Shown here one piece after another: positions 8,455-17,695 of a DNA stretch of 64,000 nucleotides (positions are counted from its first letter, which is position 1; the number at the start of each line of letters is the position of its first letter). Origin of the DNA: Corynebacterium sp. ACRPO (GTDB lineage: Bacteria; Actinomycetota; Actinomycetes; Mycobacteriales; Mycobacteriaceae); assembly GCF_022347205.1 (NCBI RefSeq), contig NZ_JAKRNE010000012.1, positions 1 to 64,000 on the forward strand. Reading direction: 5' to 3'. The notes under the pieces were generated by a model, which saw only the letters and a program-made list of their open reading frames with translations, was not told the DNA's origin and ran no database searches. A program made the translations under genes and the position numbers.

Positions 8455-9078
8455 ATGCCCGCTAGCATCTTCGTCTTTTCAGATCTCCACTTGGGTCTCC
8501 CTGGCGCCCCCGGCTTGGACTGGGCCCTGCAAGCACTCGAGGTTGCCGCCAATAGTGGGGCCACGGCGTGCGTGTGCTTGGGCGATATCATTGACCGCAA
8601 CGCGGACTCGGCCGAGTTCGTGCCTCAGATCCGCACCATTATGGCCCATGCTGTCACCCTGTTCAACGAAGTCCACTTCATTTCCGGCAACCACGATACC
8701 CACCACAACCTGGACTTCCCGCCCGAGGTCACGGTCCACGGCACGCAGGTGCATACCTTTCATATAGGAAACACCACGGTTCTAACCGCAGCGGTGGCCA
8801 CCGATCCGGACCCGCGCCGCCTCCAGTTTCCTCCCCGCCGCAGCGACGGCCCGGTCCTCGGCCTCCTACATTCTTCCGTCACCGGTGAGTTTTCTAAAGG
8901 CACCTGCCTGCCGCTTTCCGTGGCTGAGCTACAGGCCTGCGAGGCCGATGCCTGGATCCTTGGGCACGTCCACACCCCGCACACGCTTGCCGACGCCCCC
9001 TTCATCGGCTGGGTCGGCATGGGCCACGGCTTACTCTTCGACCCTGATACGTGCCACGTCACACGTTCGCATGACTAG
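8455..9078 (+). CDS. Calcineurin-like metallophosphoesterase
   Basis: A 207-residue enzyme of the calcineurin-like phosphoesterase superfamily with the full metal-ligand set in order: FSDLHLG (Asp10, His12), GDIIDR (Asp44), GNHD (Asn79, His80), LLHSS (His139) and GHVHTP (His171, His173). This is the minimal single-domain layout. The substrate cannot be read from the sequence; relatives act on phosphodiesters, nucleotides or nucleic acid ends. The ATG at 8455 has GAAAGG before it, while an ATG 14 codons upstream lacks this. It is cytoplasmic, with no signal peptide. No operon partner is obvious, and the GntR gene begins about 65 bp after its stop. Confidence 0.88.
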   Translation: MPASIFVFSDLHLGLPGAPGLDWALQALEVAANSGATACVCLGDIIDRNADSAEFVPQIRTIMAHAVTLFNEVHFISGNHDTHHNLDFPPEVTVHGTQVHTFHIGNTTVLTAAVATDPDPRRLQFPPRRSDGPVLGLLHSSVTGEFSKGTCLPLSVAELQACEADAWILGHVHTPHTLADAPFIGWVGMGHGLLFDPDTCHVTRSHD

Positions 9079-9111
9079 ATTCGTTCCCCACAAATCCCCC
9101 TCATATTCTTG

Positions 9112-9135
9112 CTTGCATGCAAGCTTGTATGCAAG
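9112..9135. promoter_or_regulatory. Tandem palindromic operator of the GntR regulator
   Basis: Two abutting 12-bp sites, CTTGCATGCAAG (a perfect palindrome) and CTTGTATGCAAG (one mismatch), lie 8 bp before the preferred GntR start. FCD-type GntR proteins typically bind short palindromes of the TTGTATACAA type, so this is probably the autoregulatory operator of the regulator and the transporter coupled to it. Confidence 0.7.
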
Positions 9136-9143
9136 ATGGATGC

Positions 9144-9788
9144 ATGTCCAATGAACGAATGCAGCCCGCCGCGGAGCGCGCCTATGACTTCGTCAAAGAG
9201 AAGATCATTGACGGCTCCTTCGAGCCCTCGCAGATGCTTTCCGAGGCCTCCCTGGCTACCGAAATGGGAATTAGCCGCACCCCAATGCACGAGGCTTTCC
9301 TGCGCCTAGAGGTCGAAGGCTTTCTACAGCTCTACCCCAGGCGGGGTGCGCTCATCGTGCCGATCAGCCCGCAAGAAATCCGCGAGGTCTATGAGGCACG
9401 CTTGCTTGTAGATAGGCACTGCGCTGAAAAGATCTGCGCAATGTCTGATGCCGAGCGCGCGGACATCGCTGATCAGCTAGATGCGACCATCGCGGAGCAA
9501 GATACTGCGTTGGATAGCGCGGACCTGCATACCTATACACATCTTGATGCGCGTTTCCACCAGATCATCATGGATGGCGGTGCCAATACCCTGCTGGCCG
9601 GGCTGGGACACCAGCTGCGCGAACGCCAGCAGCGTTTTACCGCCACGGCCATTGGCCGCAACGTAGCCCGCGCCCGCACCTTCGTAGATCAGCACCGCAC
9701 GCTTGCCGATGCCCTCCGCACCGGCGACCTCGACGCCTACCTTTCCGCATTGGACACCCACCTAACCAACTCGAGGAATCAACTATGA
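9144..9788 (+). CDS. GntR-family transcriptional regulator, FCD subfamily
   Basis: A 214-residue regulator. The winged helix-turn-helix is at about residues 8-72 (AYDFVKEKIIDGSFEPSQ, then LATEMGISRTPMHEAFLRLE), and the C-terminal helical FCD ligand-binding domain follows, with the metal/ligand residues typical of the family in DARFHQIIM and VDQHRTLADAL. Start choice is uncertain: ATG codons at 9117 and 9129 lie inside the tandem palindrome, so 9144 is preferred; 9159 is also possible. The gene overlaps the MFS transporter by 4 bp (ATGA), so the regulator probably controls export or uptake of the compound it senses. FadR/FCD regulators usually sense carboxylic acids. Confidence 0.9.
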   Translation: MSNERMQPAAERAYDFVKEKIIDGSFEPSQMLSEASLATEMGISRTPMHEAFLRLEVEGFLQLYPRRGALIVPISPQEIREVYEARLLVDRHCAEKICAMSDAERADIADQLDATIAEQDTALDSADLHTYTHLDARFHQIIMDGGANTLLAGLGHQLRERQQRFTATAIGRNVARARTFVDQHRTLADALRTGDLDAYLSALDTHLTNSRNQL

Positions 9789-11017
9789 CCGAAAAGTTTG
9801 CCAAACACTCATGGTTTCCCGTCGCTGGCAGCATGGTCGCTGTCGCGTGGGGCGGCAATGAGTTCACCCCTCTCCTAGTGATGTACCGCGAGGAGTCGCA
9901 CTTCTCGCAGGTTACCGTCAATGGTCTCTTGGCCGCCTATGTGCTCGGCATCGTGCCGGCGTTGCTCATTTCTGGCCCGCTTTCGGACTACATTGGCCGC
10001 CGCCCCACTATGCTGCCTGCCGCACCGCTGTCACTGTTGGGTTCGTTCCTCTTATCCATCGCGCCGAACGAGCCGCTCGTCATCGCCGTGGGCCGCATCA
10101 TGTGTGGCTTGGCATTAGGCATCGTCATGGCGGTCGGCTCCACGTGGGTGGCAGAGCTCATTACCCGCGCTGGCGGTGATCCTGCTGCCGGCCCGCGCCA
10201 CGCTTCCCTGTGCCTGACCTTAGGCTTCCTCATCGGTGCCGGCCTCGCTTCGGTGCTGGCCCAATGGGGTCCGTGGCCGACCCACTTGGCGTATATCCTG
10301 CACATCCTCCTCACCGTCGCCACCGCTATCTGGCTGATGAAGACCCCGGAAACCCGCCCACCGCGGGGCGCTACGGTAAAAGACACCTTCCTTGATTTGA
10401 GCATCCGCGACATGCTGCGCATGCTGCACATTCCCTCCGCAGCGCACCGCCGCTTCGTGCGCATTGTCCTGCCGGTCGCACCGTGGGTCTTCGGCTGCGC
10501 TGGCGCCGCCTATGCCCTCCTGCCCCAGCTTTTGTCCAAGTCCGCCGGCGATGCCCCCATCGCTTTCTCGGGCCTCATGACAGTTATCACCTTGGGCTGC
10601 GGCGTTGGCATCCAGATGCTCGGCAAGGTCATCGATACCAGCCGCTCCGCCCGCGCTTCCGCAGTTGCCATGGGCGTTATCACTGTGGGCACCATCCTCG
10701 GCGCGGTTGCCTCCCATACTCGCTCCCTGCCGCTCGGAATCGCCGGCGCAGCGGTCATGGGCGCAGGCTACGGCCTCGCCCTTGTCGCCGGTCTCTCCGA
10801 GGTCCAGCGCATCGCCCGTGCCGAAGAACTCGCCGGCCTCACCGCCGTCTACTACTCGGTGTCCTATACCGGCTTCTTTATCCCCATGGCCTTCAGCGCA
10901 CTTGCCCCGCTGCTCGGCTTTACCACCCTATTCCTCATTGGCGCCGTGCTCGCACTGTGCTGCCTCGTTAACGTGGTCCTCGGTTGGCGCTCTCACCTGC
11001 CCGGCCCGGTCCGTTAA
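9785..11017 (+). CDS. Major facilitator superfamily transporter
   Basis: A 410-residue membrane protein with about 12 hydrophobic segments. The MFS signature between helices 2 and 3 is seen as GPLSDYIGRRPTML, and a second half-motif as LGKVIDTSRSARA. The helix 4-5 region has GLALGIVMAVGSTWVAEL. Family members move small molecules by proton exchange; the substrate is unknown. It is translationally coupled to the GntR regulator, which suggests an inducible transporter for the ligand of that regulator. The unit ends at a strong terminator about 20 bp further on. Confidence 0.9.
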   Translation: MTEKFAKHSWFPVAGSMVAVAWGGNEFTPLLVMYREESHFSQVTVNGLLAAYVLGIVPALLISGPLSDYIGRRPTMLPAAPLSLLGSFLLSIAPNEPLVIAVGRIMCGLALGIVMAVGSTWVAELITRAGGDPAAGPRHASLCLTLGFLIGAGLASVLAQWGPWPTHLAYILHILLTVATAIWLMKTPETRPPRGATVKDTFLDLSIRDMLRMLHIPSAAHRRFVRIVLPVAPWVFGCAGAAYALLPQLLSKSAGDAPIAFSGLMTVITLGCGVGIQMLGKVIDTSRSARASAVAMGVITVGTILGAVASHTRSLPLGIAGAAVMGAGYGLALVAGLSEVQRIARAEELAGLTAVYYSVSYTGFFIPMAFSALAPLLGFTTLFLIGAVLALCCLVNVVLGWRSHLPGPVR

Positions 11018-11036
11018 GTCCTATCACTCATAAAAA

Positions 11037-11063
11037 ATTGCCCAGCCGCACTGGCTGGGCAAT
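11037..11063. terminator. Bidirectional terminator between MFS gene and ileS
   Basis: An 11-bp perfect stem (ATTGCCCAGCC with GGCTGGGCAAT) and a GCACT loop. On the minus strand it is followed by TTTTTTA, and on the plus strand by CATTCTTTT, so it can serve both converging genes. Confidence 0.9.
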
Positions 11064-11089
11064 CATTCTTTTAGGTGGCAACGTACGCG

Positions 11090-14000
11090 CTACTGCTTGA
11101 CGACGGTAGCGCTAACCCCCTTGACCACCTCGTGCACTTCCGCACCATCGAGCGCCTCGGTGGTCACCTGGAAATCGGTGGCGAGCACTTCACCGGCGAT
11201 GTGGTCGGCGTGACGCTCCGCCCAGGCCTTCTTCTCCTCAGGGACAGAAAGTACGGCCGCGATGCGGTCGGAAACCTCGAACCCAGAAGCCTTGCGGGCA
11301 TCCTGAAGACCGCGGATCACGTCCGCCGCCCAACCTTCGGCTTCAAGCTCTTCGGTCACCTCGGTATCGAGTACTACCAGGCCGTCAAGGCCTTCGATAC
11401 GCGCGGTCGACTTCGGATTCGCTGCCTGCAGGCGCTCGGTGTACTCATCCGGGCCAAGCACAATATCGCCGTCCACTACAACCTCGTCGCCGCGGCGCTC
11501 ATAGTTGCCAGCCTTGAGGTTCTTGATGGCGCGCTGCACGTCCTTGCCCAAGCGCGGGCCGGCGACCTTCGCGTTGCAGACCACCTGGAAGGTACCTACC
11601 GAATCGACGTCGTCAGTAAGCTCAACTTCCTTGACATTGACCTCGTCGCGGATGATATCGGCAAAGTCCGCCAGGCGCTGCGCCCCATCGAGGGCCACCG
11701 TCAGCTTCGGCAGCGGCAAGCGATTGCGCAGCTTATTGGACTTGCGCACCGAAGACGCTGCCGAGGCCACCGCGCGAGTCGCATCCATCGCAGAGACGAG
11801 ACCTGCATCAGACGGGTAATCCGCGGCCTGCGGGTAGTCTGCCAGGTGCACCGAACGCTCACCGGTAAGCCCGCGGTAGATTACCTCCGCCACGTGCGGT
11901 AGCAGCGGTGCCACCACGCGAGTCACGGTCTCCAGCACGGTGTACAAGGTATTAAACGCCTCAGGATGGGCGTCCTCGCCCTCCCAGAAACGATCGCGCG
12001 AGCGACGGACGTACCAGTTGGTCAGGACGTCGGCAAACAGGCGCACCTCTTCGGTTGCCGTGGCGATATCGGTATCGGCAAGCGCCGCGTTGACATTGGC
12101 CACCACATCGTGGGTCTTGGCCAAGATATAGCGGTCCAGAACATGCGTGGAGCTGGTATCGAACTTTGCTTCCTTCTCTGCGTAGAGCTGCAGGAAGGTA
12201 TAGGCATTCCAGATAGGCAGGATAGCCTGGCGCACGCCCTCGCGAATGCCCTGCTCGGTCACGATGAGGTTGCCTCCGCGCAGGATAGGCGAAGACATCA
12301 GGAACCAGCGCATGGCATCCGAACCATCGCGATCAAAGACCTCGTTGACGTTTGGATAGTTGCCCTTGGACTTAGACATCTTAAGGCCATCGTTGCCCAG
12401 CACGATGCCATGGGCCACGACCTTCTTATACGCCGGGCGATCAAAAAGCGCGGTGGACAGTGCGTGCATCACATAGAACCAACCACGCGTCTGACCGGAG
12501 TACTCCACAATGAAGTCGGACGGCGAATGGGTTTCAAACCATTCCTTATTCTCGAATGGGTAGTGCTTTTGCGCAAACGGCATCGAGCCGGACTCAAACC
12601 AGCAATCCAGCACGTCTGGCACGCGGCGCATCATCGACTTACCAGTCGGATCATCCGGGTTCGGGCGCACCAACTCGTCGATGTGCGGACGGTGCAGCGA
12701 CTCCGGACGAACTCCGAAATCGCGCTCCAGCTCATCCAAGGAGCCGTAGACATCCATGCGCGGGTAATTGTCATCATCAGACATCCACACCGGGATAGGC
12801 GCACCCCAGTAGCGGGTACGAGAGATATTCCAATCGCGTGCACCCTCGAGCCACTTGCCAAACTGGCCATCCCGGATATGCTCCGGCAGCCACTCAATCT
12901 CCTTGTGGTTAAGCTCCACCATGCGATCGCGGAACTCGGTTACCTTCACAAACCAGGCCGGCAGTGCCATGTAGATAAGTGGCTCGCCCGAGCGCCATGA
13001 GTGCGGATAAGAGTGCTCGATGGTTACGTGTCGCACCACTCGCCCAGCGGCTTTCAAGTCCTTGATGATGTCCTTATTTGCATCAAAGACCAGCTGGCCT
13101 TCATACGGCGGAACCTGCGAGGTGAACTTGCCATCCTCATCCACCGGGATAACCAGCTCGATGTCGTACTGGTTGGTGGTATTCATATCGTCTTCACCAA
13201 ACGCAGGAGCCTGGTGTACCACACCGGTGCCGTCCTCTGTGGTGACGTAATCAGCGATCAAGACCTGGTAGGCATTGCGCAGATCCGGGAAGAAGCCGAA
13301 GATAGGCTCATAGGTAAAGCCCTCGAGTTGCGCGCCGGTAAAGGACTCCAGTACCTCGGCCTCACCCAGTTCCTTCTCCAAGGTGGACAGCAGGTTTTCC
13401 GCCATGATGAAGGTACGGCCAGCGAAATCGCCCTCCGTAGCCTTAAAAAGCACGTAAGAAACCTCTGGATGAACCGCCAAGGCCTCGTTCGAAGGCAAGG
13501 TCCAGGGGGTGGTGGTCCAGGCGAGGAAGGAGGCGTCGGCAAGCGCAGGGTGCTCCGCCAACGTCTTTTCTGCCGCGCTTCCCTCGCGCGCGCCCTCCAC
13601 TGGGAAGGTAACCGTCAGCGTCGGATCCTGGCGCATCTTATAAGAATCATCCAGGCGGGTCTCCTGGTTGGACAAAGAAGTGTGCTCCGCCCAGGAGTAC
13701 GGAAGAACTCGGAAGCCCTTGTAGATGAGGCCCTTGTCATAAAGCTCCTTGAACGCCCACATGACCGATTCCATGTAGTTGATATCCATGGTCTTGTAGC
13801 CGTTTTCAAAGTCCACCCAGCGGGCCTGGCGGTTGACGTACTCTTCCCACTCGTCGGTGTACTCCAGCACGGATTTAGCGCAGTATTCATTGAACTTTTC
13901 CAAGCCCATGTCCTCGATCTGCGCCTTTTCAGTGATACCCAGCTGCTTTTCCGCCTCCAGCTCAGCGGGCAGACCGTGGGTATCCCAGCCGAAGACGCGA

Positions 14001-14260
14001 GGAACGAAATTGCCAGCCATCGTGCGGTAGCGCGGGACGATATCCTTCACATAACCGGTCAGCAGGTGGCCATAGTGCGGCAAACCATTGGCAAATGGAG
14101 GACCATCATAGAAGATGTACTCTGGGCAGTCCTTGGTCTTTTCTAGCGAAGCCTGGAAGGTATCATCCTGCTTCCAGTACTTCTGGACTTCCTCTTCCAT
14201 ATCTGGGAAGCGGCTGGAGCCACCCGTCATGTCGACCTTGGGGTAAATCTTTTTCGCCAT
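11090..14260 (-). CDS. ileS: Isoleucyl-tRNA synthetase
   Basis: A 1056-residue class I synthetase that charges tRNA-Ile. The ATP-binding HIGH-type motif is seen as PHYGHL at residues 61-66 within [16 protein letters not shown], and KMSKS lies at about 626. The Rossmann fold is split by a CP1 editing domain, and a long anticodon-binding C-terminal part follows. The length is that of the long eukaryote-like/actinobacterial IleS type (over 1000 residues). It is single-copy in this window and preceded by a T-box leader that would tie its translation to uncharged tRNA-Ile. The start has GTGAAGGA before it, which is the sequence the leader can mask. Confidence 0.97.
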   Translation of the reverse strand: MAKKIYPKVDMTGGSSRFPDMEEEVQKYWKQDDTFQASLEKTKDCPEYIFYDGPPFANGLPHYGHLLTGYVKDIVPRYRTMAGNFVPRVFGWDTHGLPAELEAEKQLGITEKAQIEDMGLEKFNEYCAKSVLEYTDEWEEYVNRQARWVDFENGYKTMDINYMESVMWAFKELYDKGLIYKGFRVLPYSWAEHTSLSNQETRLDDSYKMRQDPTLTVTFPVEGAREGSAAEKTLAEHPALADASFLAWTTTPWTLPSNEALAVHPEVSYVLFKATEGDFAGRTFIMAENLLSTLEKELGEAEVLESFTGAQLEGFTYEPIFGFFPDLRNAYQVLIADYVTTEDGTGVVHQAPAFGEDDMNTTNQYDIELVIPVDEDGKFTSQVPPYEGQLVFDANKDIIKDLKAAGRVVRHVTIEHSYPHSWRSGEPLIYMALPAWFVKVTEFRDRMVELNHKEIEWLPEHIRDGQFGKWLEGARDWNISRTRYWGAPIPVWMSDDDNYPRMDVYGSLDELERDFGVRPESLHRPHIDELVRPNPDDPTGKSMMRRVPDVLDCWFESGSMPFAQKHYPFENKEWFETHSPSDFIVEYSGQTRGWFYVMHALSTALFDRPAYKKVVAHGIVLGNDGLKMSKSKGNYPNVNEVFDRDGSDAMRWFLMSSPILRGGNLIVTEQGIREGVRQAILPIWNAYTFLQLYAEKEAKFDTSSTHVLDRYILAKTHDVVANVNAALADTDIATATEEVRLFADVLTNWYVRRSRDRFWEGEDAHPEAFNTLYTVLETVTRVVAPLLPHVAEVIYRGLTGERSVHLADYPQAADYPSDAGLVSAMDATRAVASAASSVRKSNKLRNRLPLPKLTVALDGAQRLADFADIIRDEVNVKEVELTDDVDSVGTFQVVCNAKVAGPRLGKDVQRAIKNLKAGNYERRGDEVVVDGDIVLGPDEYTERLQAANPKSTARIEGLDGLVVLDTEVTEELEAEGWAADVIRGLQDARKASGFEVSDRIAAVLSVPEEKKAWAERHADHIAGEVLATDFQVTTEALDGAEVHEVVKGVSATVVKQ

Positions 14261-14261
14261 A

Positions 14262-14450
14262 ATTATCCTTCACTCTTAACACGGTGCAGGGACGCGCCAA
14301 TATGGCTCGCGGTACCACCCTGCTTGAGCCCGCAGGCTCCGCTTCGTTTCGGTGAAGGAGTTGACGGTCCCACCCGTTCAGTTCTACTGGGCCACACTGG
14401 CTGTTCTTCTGAATTGCTCCCCGGTGATGGCCGGATCACTGCGTGTAGGC
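14262..14450 (-). promoter_or_regulatory. T-box leader of ileS (translational type)
   Basis: The leader RNA has the invariant T-box core AGGGTGGTACCGCG (14308-14321), which pairs with the tRNA acceptor end. Upstream is a short stem-loop (GTGATCCGGCCATCAC, about 14425-14440) that could be the compact Stem I carrying an Ile codon AUC. The ribosome site of ileS (GTGAAGGA, 14266-14273) is complementary to CTCCTTCACC further upstream in the leader (14351-14360). There is no terminator hairpin with a U tract before ileS. I therefore infer translational control: pairing hides the site unless uncharged tRNA-Ile binds. This fits what is known of actinobacterial ileS T-boxes. Confidence 0.9.
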
Positions 14451-14548
14451 CACAGTATAGCGCCCCTGAATCTTCGTGCACAATAAGTTATCCACAGGCT
14501 AAAAATTTTCCCTTGTGAGGGCTTGCGCGGGGAAATAAATTGTGAGTC

Positions 14549-15550
14549 GTGAACGCGCTAGATACTTACCTCGCAGCCATGGCACCCGGGATGGACATCG
14601 TCCTCGGGTGCGCAGGCATGTCCGAGGAGGACCTCTGCGCGCGAGGTGCCGCTGAAAAGACGGCCCGCGAGTTGGCATTGCTAAAAGAGGCGTACTGCGG
14701 CACGACCAAGTTCACGAGGAAGCGTCGTCGTGCTATCGAAGGTGCTCAGCACAATGGGCATTCCATTGTTGCTCTATCCATCATTGAAAAGTATGCGCGC
14801 AAGATGCCCACGCTTTTCGACGCCTGGGTTCTCCGCGAACAACTATGCACCACCAAGGCCACAGCAGCGGCACTAGAAAAGCTGGCGCAATCCAAGGTTC
14901 CGAAGAAAAAGCGCAAGGTGAAGCCTGGTATACGCATCATCAGACGCAAGGATGCGCCGTGGACGCTAGCGATCGACGGCTCGTCTTCGTTTATTGCGGA
15001 TCTTCACGCGGCGGTGGAAAACCAGGATAGGAAGCCGTTAGATGTAGTGGAAGATACGTTTTTCGGAGGAGATACGGCGCAACGAAGCACGGTGGTAACC
15101 AATGTCATCGTGCGGCTGGAAGACTACGTGCGCATCGTCAACGGTGATGGTGAAGAAATCACTTTGCAGATGACCAACGGAGCGACGCTTACGGGGGCGC
15201 AATACTTGCAACGCACGCTCAAGGAGCATGGGCTCATAACCCTAATGAGCCCCTATGAAGGCGCGGTGAACCTGTACCGCACGGAGCGCTTCGCCAATGC
15301 CAAGCAGCGGTTGATGGCGGGCGCGGAAAATCCGGTATGCCCATGGCCGCGGTGCGCTAAGCCTGCCGATGAATGCCAAATTCACCATCTGGAGCCGTGG
15401 TTGCACGGTGGATTGACCAATATCGCGAACTTATCCACAGCTTGCGCGTACCACAATGGCGCCAACGATGACGATCCCAATGCCCCTCCGCTGCGCGGGC
15501 GGCTGACCCGAACGAATGGACAGATTCGGTGGCAACCGCCCGATTGCTAG
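14549..15550 (+). CDS. DUF222/13E12-type HNH endonuclease-domain protein (second copy)
   Basis: A 333-residue paralogue of the protein at 1083-2126. It shares the N-terminal pattern with KEAYCGTTKFTRKRRRAIEGA, the central MTNGATLTGAQ region, and the C-terminal HNH finger CPWPRCAKPADECQIHH (His-His at about 279-280) followed by GGLTNIANLSTACAYHNG. A basic stretch KVPKKKRKVKPG at about residues 116-127 could contact nucleic acid. The start is GTG; no strong ribosome site precedes it. It is divergent from ileS. The cellular role is unknown; nuclease activity is inferred from the intact HNH residues only. Confidence 0.85.
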   Translation: MNALDTYLAAMAPGMDIVLGCAGMSEEDLCARGAAEKTARELALLKEAYCGTTKFTRKRRRAIEGAQHNGHSIVALSIIEKYARKMPTLFDAWVLREQLCTTKATAAALEKLAQSKVPKKKRKVKPGIRIIRRKDAPWTLAIDGSSSFIADLHAAVENQDRKPLDVVEDTFFGGDTAQRSTVVTNVIVRLEDYVRIVNGDGEEITLQMTNGATLTGAQYLQRTLKEHGLITLMSPYEGAVNLYRTERFANAKQRLMAGAENPVCPWPRCAKPADECQIHHLEPWLHGGLTNIANLSTACAYHNGANDDDPNAPPLRGRLTRTNGQIRWQPPDC

Positions 15551-15625
15551 AGCCCGACCGCGAAATGAGGCGCCTAGTGCGCCTTATTGGCATGCCTGCT
15601 ACCGGAGGCTTGGGGTCTCGCGGCG

Positions 15626-15847
15626 TTAGTCCTCGCGAAAGGCTGCGCGCAGAGCCTCCTGCTCAGGTGATTCAGTTGCCTGGGCTTTGTCAGCGCGATG
15701 CTTATGCGCCCAGTCCAGGATGAAACACACAAGTCCGAGTCCAGCAGCGGCAAAAACGATATACAACGACCAATCGGCTCCCGAGATAACGAAGTTGACC
15801 AAGGCCACGAATGCCACGAGGGCGAGAACTAAAGCGGCAACGAGCAC
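15626..15847 (-). CDS. Small two-helix membrane protein
   Basis: A 73-residue protein with two hydrophobic segments (about 2-22 and 28-45) and a charged tail rich in Ala, Glu and Asp. The GTG start has GAAAGGA six bases before it, which supports the gene. I do not recognise a named family; small two-helix membrane proteins are common in corynebacteria. It begins about 50 bp after the divIVA terminator in the same direction, so it probably has its own promoter, and it converges on the HNH gene. Confidence 0.7.
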   Translation of the reverse strand: MLVAALVLALVAFVALVNFVISGADWSLYIVFAAAGLGLVCFILDWAHKHRADKAQATESPEQEALRAAFRED

Positions 15848-15900
15848 AATGGTTCCTTTCGGTAGGAGCGGGCTAAGACACTACGGTCTAAAACAACAAT

Positions 15901-15931
15901 AGCGCCCCCGCTGCGGTGGCGGGGGCGCTAA
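15901..15931 (-). terminator. Terminator downstream of divIVA
   Basis: A stem of AGCGCCCCCGC with GCGGGGGCGCT around a TGCGGTGGC-type loop, followed on the minus strand by ATTGTTGTTTTAG. It lies just after the divIVA stop codon. Confidence 0.88.
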
Positions 15932-15946
15932 GAAGAACAGAGTGGC

Positions 15947-17122
15947 TTAGTTGTTGCCAGCTTCGCCGTTCGGTGCGGCGGTGCCGCGGGTAGCCAGCTC
16001 TTCCAGCTGAGACTCCAGCAGGGTCTTCAGGCGAGTACGGTACTCACGCTCGAAGGTGCGCAGCTCGGAGATGCGAGCCTCCAGTGCGGTCTGCTGCTGC
16101 TTGACGGTGTTCATAACCTCGGTGTGCTTGCGCTCGGCATCGGCCTGCAGCGAAGCAGCCTTCTCCTCGGCCTGACGGATTTGTGCTTCGGCACGGGAAG
16201 AAGCATCGGACTCGGTCTGCTTTGCCTTAGCCTCAGCGTCAGATACCAGCTTCTTGGAGCGGGAATCTGCATCCTGCAGCTGGGCGTCGTACTTCTTCTG
16301 GGCGTCGGCAAGCTGCGCCTTGGAGCGAGAATCAGCATCGGTCAGCTGCTTCTCGGCGGCAGTGCGTGCTTCGGACAGCATGGACTCGGACTCTGCACGA
16401 GCCTCAGAGGTCAGGCGATCTGCCATCTCCTGTGCCAGACCCAGAACGCGGGCAGCCTGCATGTGGGTTTCTGGGGTAGCCAGGCCATCGGCGGTCTGAG
16501 CAGCACCAGCGCCTGCGATACCCGCAGCCGCTGCACCAGCCTTGGAAGAACCAGCTGCAGAAGCGGACTTCTTCAGCTCGTCGTTTTCCTTCTTGGAGGC
16601 CTCGAGTTCCTTCTTAGCCTGTGCTGCCTCCGCGCGGGCTGCCTCTGCATCCTTCTTCGCCTGAGCAGCCTCCTCGCGGGCTGCCTTCAGGTCTGCAGAA
16701 GAGGAAGCAGCAGCGGAGCCAGACGCCTGCGCCTTAGAAGCCTCAGCCTGGGCAGCCTTAACCTGCTCCTGTGCCTTCTTGGTTTCTTCCTTGGCACGGG
16801 AAACCTCGGACTTGGAGTCCGCCAGCTTGGTTTCGTACTCGGCGCGCAGCTTGGCCTCAATCTCCTTGCGCAGCGCAGCCTCATCGGTACGGGTGGAAGC
16901 CGCAGTTGCGGTACCAGCAGCACCGGCGCCAGCACCCGCCTTGGCCTGGGAGTTCAGATCGCTAACCTGCGCCTGCAGGTCTTCGTTCTCATCCTGCAGC
17001 TGGGCAAGGGCGTCCTCTACGAGGTCGAGGAACTGATCCACCTCGTCTTCGTTGTAGCCGCGCTTGCCAATTGGCGGCTTGCTGAACGCGACGTTGTGAA
17101 CATCAGCTGGTGACAGTGGCAT
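15947..17122 (-). CDS. divIVA: DivIVA/Wag31 polar growth scaffold
   Basis: A 391-residue cytoskeleton-like protein that marks the cell poles and recruits cell wall elongation enzymes in corynebacteria. The N-terminal DivIVA domain (about 1-60) has the membrane-contacting segment [20 protein letters not shown] and the first coiled coil. A long Ala/Lys/Glu coiled coil follows (about 90-190), then an Ala-rich hinge, and a second coiled coil with repeated DADSRSK units (about 235-340). The tail is acidic and amidic (NGEAGNN). A candidate promoter and its own terminator flank it, so it can be expressed separately from the ftsZ unit. Confidence 0.96.
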   Translation of the reverse strand: MPLSPADVHNVAFSKPPIGKRGYNEDEVDQFLDLVEDALAQLQDENEDLQAQVSDLNSQAKAGAGAGAAGTATAASTRTDEAALRKEIEAKLRAEYETKLADSKSEVSRAKEETKKAQEQVKAAQAEASKAQASGSAAASSSADLKAAREEAAQAKKDAEAARAEAAQAKKELEASKKENDELKKSASAAGSSKAGAAAAGIAGAGAAQTADGLATPETHMQAARVLGLAQEMADRLTSEARAESESMLSEARTAAEKQLTDADSRSKAQLADAQKKYDAQLQDADSRSKKLVSDAEAKAKQTESDASSRAEAQIRQAEEKAASLQADAERKHTEVMNTVKQQQTALEARISELRTFEREYRTRLKTLLESQLEELATRGTAAPNGEAGNN

Positions 17123-17225
17123 GTCTTCTCTTCCCCTTCAGGTTGGTACAACCCCGGAGCTTCCAGGGCCTTAGGAGTGCGGTTCAGGTCTAACTAAACC
17201 TTCCCCACAAAGGTACATGTGGTTC

Positions 17226-17254
17226 ATAATACGGGTTATCGCGATTTATCGTAA
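17226..17254 (-). promoter_or_regulatory. Candidate divIVA promoter
   Basis: On the minus strand TTACGA and TATTAT are separated by exactly 17 bp, about 100 bp before the divIVA ATG. The -10 matches the consensus in five of six bases; the -35 is weak. Inferred by eye only. Confidence 0.5.
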
Positions 17255-17325
17255 CCAAACGCCCACAATAATCGACGCCCCGCCGAGTCTCAACGTTTAC
17301 CACAGGTTTCGAGGCGACGGGGGTG

Positions 17326-17619
17326 CTAACTCAGGAAAATTATCCGCAAAATCATTGTGAGTATCGAGAGCAAGACGAACAGCACAAGCACCGATACATC
17401 AAGCGCTACGCCACCCATTTGCAGAGGCGGGATCAGGCGGCGCAACGCTTTGACCGGCGGATCCGTAATTACAAACAGAGGCTCCGCTACAACCATGAAC
17501 CAGCGTGGAGGGTTGAACTGCCGCGAGAAGGACTGGATCATTTCAATAATTATGCGAGCGATGAGCACCCACGTATAGATCCGCACGAGCAGGATAAGAA
17601 TAATTCCGAGTTGTGTCAC
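17326..17619 (-). CDS. YggT-family membrane protein
   Basis: A 97-residue protein with two YggT hydrophobic segments (about 5-27 and 72-94) around the conserved loop FNPPRWFMVVAEPLFVITDPPVKALRRLIPP, written here in two parts in families of this kind as the R-x-x-P-P-x-x-x-L-R-R core. YggT proteins lie next to sepF and divIVA in many Gram-positive bacteria and are thought to take part in division or envelope homeostasis. The start is GTG-like or ATG at 17619 with moderate support. It is between sepF (76 bp upstream) and divIVA in the same direction. Confidence 0.9.
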   Translation of the reverse strand: MTQLGIILILLVRIYTWVLIARIIIEMIQSFSRQFNPPRWFMVVAEPLFVITDPPVKALRRLIPPLQMGGVALDVSVLVLFVLLSILTMILRIIFLS

Positions 17620-17695
17620 AATAACCGAGCCTATCGAATAAACCCCCGCAGATGCCCAATCGGCACCCCACGGGGGCTAAGTGAGACCTGCTGCT

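Noticed and set aside
13001..14146. Long plus-strand frame opposite ileS
   Set aside because: It is the antisense frame of a conserved synthetase and shows no family features.
14263..14481. Minus-strand frame of 72 codons directly before ileS
   Set aside because: It coincides with the T-box leader; its sequence is explained by RNA structure, not protein.
14508..14548. Possible origin-like or DnaA box near TTATCCACAGG upstream of the second HNH gene
   Set aside because: A single DnaA-like 9-mer (TTATCCACA) is seen at about 14488; there is no cluster, no AT-rich unwinding element and no dnaA or dnaN gene nearby, so it is not called an origin.
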